Of a stretch of 64,000 nucleotides of DNA, positions 1 to 7,070 are shown one piece after another (position 1 is the first letter of the stretch; each line of letters starts with the position of its first letter). The notes beneath the pieces are model-generated. The model worked only from the letters and a program-made list of their open reading frames with translations. It was not told the DNA's origin and did no database searches. The DNA is from GCA-002700125 sp964434385 (lineage in GTDB: Bacteria; Chloroflexota; Dehalococcoidia; Lucifugimonadales; Lucifugimonadaceae): the NCBI GenBank assembly GCA_964434385.1, contig CAYSUW010000004.1, forward strand, positions 1-64,000, read 5' to 3'. The position numbers and the translations under genes are program-made.

Positions 1-5
1 ATGTG

Positions 6-206
6 CTACTGCGAGTGCTGAGAATTATTTTTTCTTCTATACCTTTTGAATTGGCATTCTGGAAGAAATTCTAAATCTGCTAAACTATTTTCTTTTCTTT
101 CAATTTGATGGCAGAAGATTGTTTTACCTTGATTATTCTTTGAGCAATTACTGCAAGTAATATAGACAAAGTTATCTCCTCCCATCGATTCGGATTTTAT
201 TATCAT
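6..206 (-). CDS. Small cysteine-containing hypothetical protein (66 aa)
   Basis: I do not recognise this protein. The start at 206 is chosen because GAGGA lies about 10 nt upstream on the minus strand, and because it leaves the divergent gene at 226 untouched. The product has a CxxC pair near residue 18 followed by a Cys-His and a Glu-Cys further on, a spacing that could bind zinc, and ends in a basic Arg/Lys-rich tail. A longer reading from 341 would run antisense through the neighbour and is less likely. Only 19 bp separate the two genes, so their promoters would have to lie inside each other. Existence is uncertain. Confidence 0.35.
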   Translation of the reverse strand: MIIKSESMGGDNFVYITCSNCSKNNQGKTIFCHQIERKENSLADLEFLPECQFKRYRRKNNSQHSQ

Positions 207-225
207 ATTTATTTTTTCCTCACTT

Positions 226-621
226 ATGTCTATCTGGTTTGGAAATAGACGAAGCTTAACTAATCCAGAACTAAGTAATTTAGAGAATTGGTTAATTGAT
301 AAAGAATCTTTAGAAACAACTAAATATATTGATAGTGGCATTAGGCAAGAGAAATATTTAAGAAAAAGAATTAAAGAATCAGAGAAAGAAATAAGAGCTT
401 TAAAAGATAAATATGAACCAGTGCAATATGGAGAAGTTTCTCTATTTGATGATGCTGAAGATGAAGATGATGCTGTTAACCCTTATGATGATGCTGAAGC
501 AGCTGAAGCTGATGATGAAGCTTATGAACTTTATATGGAGGAGGAAGAAAAGAAATCAGAGGAAGCTTTTGATAAAAGAATGGAAGAAGAAGAGAAGCTA
601 TTGGAGCAAGAGGAGGAATAA
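226..621 (+). CDS. Hypothetical acidic coiled-coil protein (131 aa)
   Basis: I do not recognise this protein. Residues 1-60 are charged and helical. From about residue 70 it becomes extremely acidic, with Asp-Asp-Ala repeats and then a Glu/Lys-rich helix ending in Glu-Glu-Glu, so most of the C-terminal half should be disordered or single-helix. There is no Cys, no signal peptide and no membrane segment. No Shine-Dalgarno is visible before the ATG. The acidic low-complexity codon pattern is consistent with real coding, because the other frames there become meaningless hydrophobic or Met/Leu runs. It sits beside a tRNA fragment and repeats, so it may be accessory DNA. Confidence 0.45.
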   Translation: MSIWFGNRRSLTNPELSNLENWLIDKESLETTKYIDSGIRQEKYLRKRIKESEKEIRALKDKYEPVQYGEVSLFDDAEDEDDAVNPYDDAEAAEADDEAYELYMEEEEKKSEEAFDKRMEEEEKLLEQEEE

Positions 622-627
622 TAGTTG

Positions 628-652
628 GTTGTGTGACAACTTGTGTGACAAC
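628..652. repeat. Tandem 12-bp dyad repeat
   Basis: TTGTGTGACAAC occurs twice back to back (629-640 and 641-652). Each unit is itself an inverted repeat, TTGT-gtg-ACAA, so the stretch could form two small hairpins or bind two dimers of a regulator. It begins 7 bp after the stop of the acidic gene. No T-run follows, so it is not a canonical terminator. Confidence 0.7.
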
Positions 653-757
653 ATCAGATAGAATAATAACTAATGGTTTAGACAACAATAGACTAATCTT
701 AGTTACAGTTGGTGATGGGTTACTATCATTTAAACCATAATTTACGTTAATTTTGAA

Positions 758-795
758 TTAGGAAACCAGTGCTCTATCCTCTGATCTACAGGGGC
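758..795 (-). pseudogene. 5' half of tRNA-Arg(CCU), truncated after the anticodon loop
   Basis: Read on the minus strand from 795, the 38 nt match tRNA positions 1-38: acceptor strand GCCCCTG, TA, a D-arm with GATC/GAGC sides and the AGAGGATA loop, A26, anticodon stem CTGGT and loop TTCCTAA containing anticodon CCU. The sequence then diverges completely. There is no complementary ACCAG, no T-arm and no CAGGGGC acceptor strand in the sequence that follows. The break falls at the end of the anticodon loop, a place favoured by integrase crossovers and tRNA introns. A D-stem mismatch (A against G) also suggests decay. Confidence 0.6.
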
Positions 796-966
796 AACTG
801 AGTAGATTTTAAACTTAAATATCTACGAATTCCACCTTCTATGAATCACGAAAATCATTCATTGGCAAAATCACTACTATATTAGTAGATATAATTCCTG
901 TATTTAAATAAAAATGGTGTATATTTAAATTACAATTCAAAACTATGAACAAATAACAGGAAAAAA

Positions 967-2130
967 ATGAATTTAAAAATTAAATCCATAAAAGCATATC
1001 CAGTATGGATAGGAAATCGAAATCAACTCTTAGTAAAAATAGAAACAGATAAAGACATCTATGGTTGGGGAGAATCAGGATTATCCAGTAGAGAGTTAGC
1101 TGTAAAATCAGCATTATTACATTTCGAAAACTTCCTTAAAGGCCAAGATCCCTTCAAAATAGGAAGAATATGGCAAGAAATTTATCGAAGTCAATATTTT
1201 GAAGGTGGTAGAGTTCTAACTGCTGCCATGTCAGCAATAGATATTGCACTTCATGACATTAAAGCAAAAGCTTTAAATGTTCCTGTTTATGAATTGATAG
1301 GAGGTAAACAAAGAGATTTTGTACCTGCATTTGCATCTACTGCAGCTCCTCCCGGGGAAAAAATGATTGACTTGGCGAAAGAGTTAATGGAAAAGAATTG
1401 GAAGTGCATAAGACTATCTCCTTCTCAAAAACCAGATCATTCAGAAATAATCTATGAACCAAGAGAAGCCTTATCTGAAACTGCTGAATGGTTAACAAAA
1501 GCAAGAGCAGAATTAGGAAATGAAATAGTCTTAGGAGTTGATATGCATCATAGACTCAACGTAGCCGAAGCTGCTTCCTTTTGTAACAAAATGCCCCCTG
1601 GAACCATAGATTTTCTTGAAGAACCAATAAGAGATGAAAACCCTACATCTTATCAATCACTTAGAAGAATGACATCTATCCCTTTTGCTATTGGAGAAGA
1701 GTTTGCTTCAAAATGGCAATTTTTACCATATATAGAAAATGATATTACTCAATTTGCTAGACTTGATATCTGTAATGTTGGAGGATTCACAGAAGCTTTA
1801 AAAGTTGCTGGGTGGTGTGAAACACATTATATAGATTTAATGCCACATAACCCTTTAGGCCCTATTTGTACTGCAGCCTCAGTTCATTTAGGTGCAGCAA
1901 TTCCTAATTTCTCTTGGTTGGAAGCAAGGAACACACCAAGCGAAAAACTTGGAAGTGATAATGATAATATTTTTACTCAACAAGTTAAACTAGAAGGAGC
2001 AATGTATCCCGTACCTTCTACTCCTGGTCTAGGTGTAGATGTAAACGAAGAGATTATTAAAGAACTAGAATTCAAACAGTGGGAAGCTACACATCTTCAG
2101 AGAACAGATGGATCAATAACAAACTGGTAA
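967..2130 (+). CDS. Enolase-superfamily sugar-acid dehydratase, D-galactonate dehydratase-like
   Basis: A mandelate racemase/muconate-lactonizing fold enzyme of 387 aa, likely dehydrating an aldonic or uronic acid to a 2-keto-3-deoxy acid in the cytoplasm. The capping N-domain covers about residues 1-120, the barrel the rest. Mg ligands are Asp192, Glu218 and Glu244; His194 follows Asp192 in the VDMHH motif; the Asp267-His294 dyad sits in MPHNPLGPI. These positions keep the spacing I recall for E. coli DgoD (Asp183/His185/Glu209/Glu235/Asp258/His285) with a constant +9 offset, which supports dehydratase rather than racemase chemistry. AGG lies 7 nt before the ATG. It is followed after 11 bp by the FabI-like gene. 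The exact substrate is unknown; such paralogues are expanded in SAR202 genomes. Confidence 0.85.
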   Translation: MNLKIKSIKAYPVWIGNRNQLLVKIETDKDIYGWGESGLSSRELAVKSALLHFENFLKGQDPFKIGRIWQEIYRSQYFEGGRVLTAAMSAIDIALHDIKAKALNVPVYELIGGKQRDFVPAFASTAAPPGEKMIDLAKELMEKNWKCIRLSPSQKPDHSEIIYEPREALSETAEWLTKARAELGNEIVLGVDMHHRLNVAEAASFCNKMPPGTIDFLEEPIRDENPTSYQSLRRMTSIPFAIGEEFASKWQFLPYIENDITQFARLDICNVGGFTEALKVAGWCETHYIDLMPHNPLGPICTAASVHLGAAIPNFSWLEARNTPSEKLGSDNDNIFTQQVKLEGAMYPVPSTPGLGVDVNEEIIKELEFKQWEATHLQRTDGSITNW

Positions 2131-2141
2131 AAGGAGTAATA

Positions 2142-2906
2142 ATGGATTTTACAAATAAAAGAGGAATAATATTTGGAGTGGCAAATCCCAGAAGTATAGC
2201 ATGGGCTATTTCAAAATCTTTAAGTGAGAATGGAGCTCAGTTAGCATTTACATATCAAAATGAAAGATTGAAAGATCCTGTTTCTAAAGCAGTTAAAGAT
2301 ATGAACCCTATAGAATTACTTGAATGTGATGCATTGAATGAAAATCAAATTGAAGAAGTCTTTCAAAAAGTTTCTGAATCAGGACCTATTGATTTCGTAG
2401 TTCACAGCATAGCATTTGCTAATAGAGAGGATTTAGGAAGCAATTTCTCTGATGTCAGTTTAGATGGTTTCAGAACTGCTCTTGAGGTAAGTGCATACAC
2501 ATTAATTCCAATAGTTAAACATGCAGCTTCTCATATTAATAAAGATGGAGGATCAATTTTAACAATCACTTTTGAAGCATCCAATAAAGTTTACCCAGGA
2601 TACAATATTATGGGAACAGCAAAAGCAGCATTAGAAAACTCAATGAAACAGCTAGCTTATGAATACGGGAGTAAAAATATCAGAGTAAATGGAGTTTCAG
2701 CAGGACCGCTACCTACCTTAGCTGCAAGAAGTATTCCAGGATTTAGTGACATGAGAAACATACATGCTAGCAAGTCACCTCTTAAAAGAAATATTTCTCA
2801 TGAAGAAGTTGCAAATACTTCTTTATTTCTATTAAGTGATCTTTCTAGTGGGATTACAGGAGCAGTAATTCCAGTAGATGCCGGATACGGAATAATGGGT
2901 TTATAA
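2142..2906 (+). CDS. fabI: FabI-type enoyl-[acyl-carrier-protein] reductase (NADH)
   Basis: A 254-aa short-chain dehydrogenase of the FabI branch, which reduces trans-2-enoyl-ACP in the last step of each fatty-acid elongation cycle. The start at 2142 is fixed by AAGGAG 6 nt upstream; an upstream ATG at 2079 only extends into the preceding gene. Seen: nucleotide-binding segment GVANPRSIAWAI (12-23), catalytic Tyr154-x6-Lys161 in GYNIMGTAK, and the FabI-specific RVNGVSAGP and SDLSSGITG segments. Odd point: the second conserved FabI tyrosine (E. coli Tyr146) is Phe144 here, in a changed ITFEAS context. It lies between a sugar-acid dehydratase and an MFS carrier, not among other fatty-acid genes, so a catabolic reductase role cannot be excluded. 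Confidence 0.85.
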   Translation: MDFTNKRGIIFGVANPRSIAWAISKSLSENGAQLAFTYQNERLKDPVSKAVKDMNPIELLECDALNENQIEEVFQKVSESGPIDFVVHSIAFANREDLGSNFSDVSLDGFRTALEVSAYTLIPIVKHAASHINKDGGSILTITFEASNKVYPGYNIMGTAKAALENSMKQLAYEYGSKNIRVNGVSAGPLPTLAARSIPGFSDMRNIHASKSPLKRNISHEEVANTSLFLLSDLSSGITGAVIPVDAGYGIMGL

Positions 2907-2907
2907 G

Positions 2908-4215
2908 ATTAAAACAATCATAAATAAAGAAACAAAACAACAGAATCATAAATCAGGTATATTCTACGGTTGGTGGATTGTTGGCGCAGGATCTGCAGTT
3001 CAAGGATATACATCTTTAGTCTTTTGGAGAGGATTTACAGCATTCTTTGATCCTATTGTAGAAACTTTTGGGTGGAGTAGAGCTGCTACGGCTGGAGCTT
3101 TATCTTTACAAAGAACTGAAGGTGGGATGATATCACCTTTTGTTGGTATTCTTCTAGAAAAATTTGGCCCTCGTAAAGTAATGTTTTTCGGTGTATTTGT
3201 TACAGGGTTAAGCTTTATTCTTATGAGTAAAATTACAACATTATGGCATTTCTATGCCACTATAAGTTTGTTAACAATAGGAATGTCTTTTGGAACTTTC
3301 ATAGTTTTAGTAGCTACAGTTGGGGATTGGTTCAATCGTAAAAGAAAATTGGCATTATCTATTCTCATGTCAGCATCAGGAGCAGGAGGATTTGCAGTTC
3401 CAATATTAGTAACATCAATAGAAAATTTTGGATGGAGAGATGTAATTTTCGGAGTAGGAATTGGTTTCTGGTTAATAGGCTTTATTTCTGCTAGTTTTAT
3501 GAGACATCATCCCGAACAATATGGCCTATCTCCAGATGGGGATAAATTAGTTGAAGATAATGAGGAATCCACAAAGAGCTTAAAAAATAAAAATGAATTT
3601 TCATTAAAACAAATATTGAAAACAAGGTTTTTTTGGCAATTTTCTATAATTTTAGCTTTCGCACAACTTGTAAGCTCAACAAATTTATTACATATGCCAG
3701 CATTAACAAATTTCGGGGTACCAATTTATATTGCAGGGTTATCTATAGCAGGTTTAGCTCTTGGAGATTTAATTGGAAGATTATCGATTGGAGTGATAGG
3801 AGAAAAAATTTCTTCAAAAACAATGCTGATATTATCTTTCTCATTATTAACCATAGGTGCTTTTTCACTTGCTTTCGTAAATCTTAAAATTGGCAACTTT
3901 TTACTTGAAAGTAAATATTTTGTACCTATTTTTGCGATTTGTTGGGGCTTAGGGTTTGGATCATCTATTCCTCTAAGATTATCTATGATGGGAGATTATT
4001 TTGGAAGAAAAAATTTTGGAACTATTGTTGGATTAACAAGTACAATTAGCGCAATTTCAGGTGCTATAGGACCAATTTTCGTTGGTTTGTCTTTTGACAT
4101 AACTGGAAGCTATAGATTTCCTTTTTTGTTTTTAGGCATCACAGTAGCTATCGCAATTCCTTTAATTTTTTCACTTCAAAGTATTAAAACTGTAAAAGAA
4201 ATACTTTCCTCTTAA
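2908..4215 (+). CDS. MFS transporter (monocarboxylate/organic-acid type) with probable ATT start
   Basis: A major facilitator of about 435 aa with roughly 12 membrane helices, two six-helix bundles and a central polar loop around residues 200-235. The first in-frame ATG (3127) is too late: codons 2956-3126 encode the typical FYGWWIV opening helix and the FGWSRA loop found at the N-terminus of this family. The frame is closed by TAA at 2893, and no ATG, GTG, TTG or CTG occurs between it and 3127. The best start is ATT at 2908, one nucleotide after the fabI stop, giving a normal leader (Met-Lys-Thr-Ile-Ile-Asn). Translation is probably coupled to fabI. It likely imports the carboxylate used by the upstream dehydratase; the substrate is not deducible. 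Its stop interlocks with the stop of the opposing ABC gene. Confidence 0.8.
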   Translation: MKTIINKETKQQNHKSGIFYGWWIVGAGSAVQGYTSLVFWRGFTAFFDPIVETFGWSRAATAGALSLQRTEGGMISPFVGILLEKFGPRKVMFFGVFVTGLSFILMSKITTLWHFYATISLLTIGMSFGTFIVLVATVGDWFNRKRKLALSILMSASGAGGFAVPILVTSIENFGWRDVIFGVGIGFWLIGFISASFMRHHPEQYGLSPDGDKLVEDNEESTKSLKNKNEFSLKQILKTRFFWQFSIILAFAQLVSSTNLLHMPALTNFGVPIYIAGLSIAGLALGDLIGRLSIGVIGEKISSKTMLILSFSLLTIGAFSLAFVNLKIGNFLLESKYFVPIFAICWGLGFGSSIPLRLSMMGDYFGRKNFGTIVGLTSTISAISGAIGPIFVGLSFDITGSYRFPFLFLGITVAIAIPLIFSLQSIKTVKEILSS

Positions 4216-5330
4216 AAATTTGGGAAAACTGAAATTGGGTTCATCATTGAAAAATCTAATCTTACTTTCTCTCCTTCTTTGAAAGAATCAGGATCATTGA
4301 AATTATCCACATGTAAAAAAGTTCCAGATTTTAACTCAACACAATAGATCAAATTATTACCATAAAACTCTTTTCTTATTATAATTCCATGTTCTCCTGA
4401 ATCACTTTTCTTTATAGTAAGATCTTCAGGTCTTATAGATGCAGTAATTGAAGAACCATTATTAAAAATTGAACCACTTGAATGAATTTTTTCTATTGAA
4501 ATTTTTCCAATTTCTGTATCAATATATTCATTTTGCACTTTCCCATTTAATAATCTTGTTTCAGATATCATTCTTGATACTTCTAAAGAAACAGGGAAAC
4601 GATAAAGTTTTTCAGGAGCATCAATTTGAATCAATTTTCCATCAACTAATACTCCAACCCGATCAGATAAAATCATAGCTTCTTCTCTATCATGAGTAAC
4701 TAAAATCGCAGTAATACCTGCAGATTTTATTATGTCTCTTACCTCTCTACTTAATGATGATCTGAGTTGCTTATCCAAATTACTAAATGGTTCATCCATT
4801 AAAATAGCTACAGGATTAGGCGCTAGAGATCTTCCTAAAGCTACTCTCTGTTGTTGGCCTCCAGATAACTGATGAGGGTACCTATTATCCTGTTTTTGTA
4901 ATCCAATTAAATCTAAAATGTAATTTTCACGTTTCTTTTTATCATTTTTATCTCCAACTATTCCAAAAGATATATTTTGCCTTACAGTAAGATGAGGAAA
5001 AAGCGCATAATCTTGGAATATAAATCCTATTTTCCTCTTCTCAGGGGGTAAATGAGTCCAACTAGTAGATGCTAACATCCCATTTATTCTAATGTAGCCT
5101 TCTTGAATTATTTCAAAACCTGCCAATGATCTTAATAAAGTAGTTTTTCCAGAACCACTATGTCCTAAAATTGTTACAAATTCTCCTGAATTGATTACGA
5201 GAGAGAGATCATCTAATACAATCTGATCAAAAGGAGGATAACTACATTTCACATTCTCAACTTCTATAAGACCTTTTTCTTTCTCAAAATCAGAATGATA
5301 TGAGCCAATGGTCTTATTATTTTCAAACAT
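4212..5330 (-). CDS. fbpC: Fe(3+) ABC transporter ATP-binding protein
   Basis: A 372-aa ABC ATPase that powers the permease encoded just upstream. Walker A GHSGSGKT (56-63), Q-loop Gln106, signature LSGGQ (155-159), Walker B ILMDE (176-180) and H-loop His213 are all intact. A TOBE-like regulatory domain follows from about residue 275, as in the FbpC/PotA group. The start overlaps the permease stop by 8 nt, so the two are translationally coupled. Thiamine or phosphonate import is an alternative for this subfamily, but the binding protein in the same operon looks like a ferric-ion type. Confidence 0.85.
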   Translation of the reverse strand: MFENNKTIGSYHSDFEKEKGLIEVENVKCSYPPFDQIVLDDLSLVINSGEFVTILGHSGSGKTTLLRSLAGFEIIQEGYIRINGMLASTSWTHLPPEKRKIGFIFQDYALFPHLTVRQNISFGIVGDKNDKKKRENYILDLIGLQKQDNRYPHQLSGGQQQRVALGRSLAPNPVAILMDEPFSNLDKQLRSSLSREVRDIIKSAGITAILVTHDREEAMILSDRVGVLVDGKLIQIDAPEKLYRFPVSLEVSRMISETRLLNGKVQNEYIDTEIGKISIEKIHSSGSIFNNGSSITASIRPEDLTIKKSDSGEHGIIIRKEFYGNNLIYCVELKSGTFLHVDNFNDPDSFKEGEKVRLDFSMMNPISVFPNF

Positions 5331-6936
5331 CCAAATTCTCCTTAACAGGCTTATCTGAGATAGTATATCCTCTAAAAGCTAGATATGCAGTAAAAGGGCC
5401 AGATATCAAAATCAATAACATAGAAGGGAAAGCTGATTTTGCAAAAAATGCTTCTGACGAATAAGACCATATCGAAGTAGAAAGAGTCTCAAATCCTAAA
5501 GGAGCAAGTATCATAGTAGCTGGCAGCTCTTTCATAGTAAGCATAAAAACTAGTATTCCTCCAGCTAAAACTCCTGAAATAATTATAGGAATCGTGATCT
5601 TTAAAGTTGTATACCACATTTTAAAGCCTAAGCTTCTCGAGGCTTCTTCAATATGTGGATTTATCTGTAACATAGATGATTTTATTGCACTAATGGTGAC
5701 AGGAAGAAAAAGAATAATATATCCCAAAATCAGTAATGCTATAGTTTGATATAGGGGAGAAATTAATTTTAGTCCTACAAATATTACTCCTAAAGCTATA
5801 GCAATTCCCGGCAACCCAAATCCCAAGTAAGAAATTTTTTCAGTTAATATACCAATTTTACTATTGTATTTGACGATTAATAAAGAAATCAGTAAAGAGC
5901 AAAAAACACAAGAAATGGCCGCCAAAAAAGAAACTGACATAGAGTTCCAAACTAATATCCAATTAAAATTTATTATCTCCCCAGCAATTGCTCCTCTTAT
6001 AAACCAATAAGTTAATCCATAAAAAGGGAAAAAAACAGAAAAGAATATTACTAAAAATATTATAAAAACAGAAAAGATCTTACTTAATAAATTTAATTTA
6101 ATTAATTTGACCTTTCTCGAAGTCCCAGAAATTCCTGACACATAATAATTTTTAGGTTTAACTATTACACCATCTAAAATTAAAATTAGTAACGCAAAGA
6201 AGATAAGAACAAGTGAAAAAGACGCAGCAACTATCCTGTTAAATGATGATTCATATTGAGTCATAATTGCCCAAGTAAAAGTCTCATAACGTAATAAAGA
6301 TACTGCCCCAAAATCACTAAGTGTATAAAGTGATACCAAGATACAACCTGAACTTATTGCTGGTCTTAAAAGTGGAAGAGTAACTAAAAAAAAAGTTTTT
6401 AACCCATTTTTACCTAAAACCTTTGAAGCTTCTTCTAAATTAGCATCTATTCTGTTCAAAGAAGATCTAATGATTAAAAACAAATATGGATAGGACAACA
6501 AAGAAAGAAGTATTGTAGCTCCCCAAAAACCATAAATTTCAGGTAATTGGTTTACACCAAAGGGTTCAAGCCATCCTTGAATTCTACCTTTAGGACCTAA
6601 AAAATCAACAAAAATCATTCCAGCTACATAACTGGGGAAAACTATAGGTAAAACAGATAAAATTGTAAAAAATTTCTTCCAAGGAATATCAGTTCTTTCA
6701 ATTATCCAAGATAAAATTAAGGCAATAATTAAGGATAGTATTGTTACAGAAAAGACAAGAGTTAATGTTCTTATAATTATCTGATATATCCTTCTTCTGA
6801 AAATCAAATCTAATAATTTTCCATCACTTCCTACGACTCTAATAACTAGATAAATCAAAGGAATAGAAACTATCAAAATTATAAAAAAAGAAAATATACT
6901 AAGAAAAGTTTGACCTATATCAATATTTCTATTCAT
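5323..6936 (-). CDS. fbpB: Fe(3+) ABC transporter permease, two fused modules
   Basis: An inner-membrane channel of 537 aa built from two homologous six-helix halves. Each half carries an EAA loop that docks the ATPase: EEASKVLG at about 168-175 and EEASRSLG at about 430-437. Fused permeases of this kind are the rule in FbpB/AfuB/ThiP systems. The gene lies between the binding-protein gene (134 bp upstream, with a stem-loop in the gap) and the ATPase gene, with which it overlaps by 8 nt. All key segments are present; nothing is truncated. Confidence 0.88.
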   Translation of the reverse strand: MNRNIDIGQTFLSIFSFFIILIVSIPLIYLVIRVVGSDGKLLDLIFRRRIYQIIIRTLTLVFSVTILSLIIALILSWIIERTDIPWKKFFTILSVLPIVFPSYVAGMIFVDFLGPKGRIQGWLEPFGVNQLPEIYGFWGATILLSLLSYPYLFLIIRSSLNRIDANLEEASKVLGKNGLKTFFLVTLPLLRPAISSGCILVSLYTLSDFGAVSLLRYETFTWAIMTQYESSFNRIVAASFSLVLIFFALLILILDGVIVKPKNYYVSGISGTSRKVKLIKLNLLSKIFSVFIIFLVIFFSVFFPFYGLTYWFIRGAIAGEIINFNWILVWNSMSVSFLAAISCVFCSLLISLLIVKYNSKIGILTEKISYLGFGLPGIAIALGVIFVGLKLISPLYQTIALLILGYIILFLPVTISAIKSSMLQINPHIEEASRSLGFKMWYTTLKITIPIIISGVLAGGILVFMLTMKELPATMILAPLGFETLSTSIWSYSSEAFFAKSAFPSMLLILISGPFTAYLAFRGYTISDKPVKENLDV

Positions 6937-7004
6937 CGATCTATAAAAATTATTTTCATTAATTTATAAAAGATATTCTATATGTTTTTTTGTTTACCCA
7001 AAAC

Positions 7005-7029
7005 ACAACTCCAATAAAATTGGAGTTGT
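7005..7029 (-). terminator. Stem-loop between binding-protein and permease genes (attenuator or mRNA-stabilising hairpin)
   Basis: ACAACTCCAAT (7005-7015) and ATTGGAGTTGT (7019-7029) form a perfect 11-bp stem with a 3-nt loop. Transcribed from the minus strand it is followed only by a short, G-interrupted T stretch, so it is a weak terminator at best. Its place right after the binding-protein gene fits partial termination or 3' protection that gives more binding protein than permease. Confidence 0.65.
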
Positions 7030-7070
7030 ATAGTATTAAAGTAATGTGATGTTGTGTTGTTAAAATTAAT

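Larger units (their letters stand above)
622..966. other. 345-bp gene-free stretch with repeats, tRNA fragment and upstream region of the dehydratase gene
   Basis: No convincing ORF on either strand. It holds a 12-bp tandem repeat (629-652), a truncated tRNA-Arg(CCU) on the minus strand (758-795), an imperfect hairpin at 803-827 (GTAGAT/ATCTAC arms) and a 6-bp perfect hairpin at 874-888 (CTACTA/TAGTAG, loop TAT). A TATAAT lies at 890-895, but the only -35-like hexamer (TTGGCA, 862-867) is 22 bp away, so I do not call a promoter firmly. The dehydratase gene probably starts transcription here. Confidence 0.6.

Noticed and set aside
413..688. Alternative ORFs in other frames over the acidic gene (413-661 plus, 476-688 minus)
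   Set aside because: Met/Leu-rich or Pro/Leu/His-rich low-complexity readings that follow from the GAT/GAA codon repeats.
862..895. Promoter TTGGCA - TATAAT for the dehydratase gene
   Set aside because: Spacer of 22 bp is too long; only the -10-like hexamer is convincing.
2890..2960. Frameshift as explanation for the missing MFS start
   Set aside because: No homologous N-terminal sequence appears in the other two frames; those frames hold the end of fabI or stops.
3127..4215. MFS gene starting at ATG 3127
   Set aside because: It would lack the first membrane helices. The frame upstream to 2908 encodes conserved MFS sequence without a stop, so the ATG is internal.
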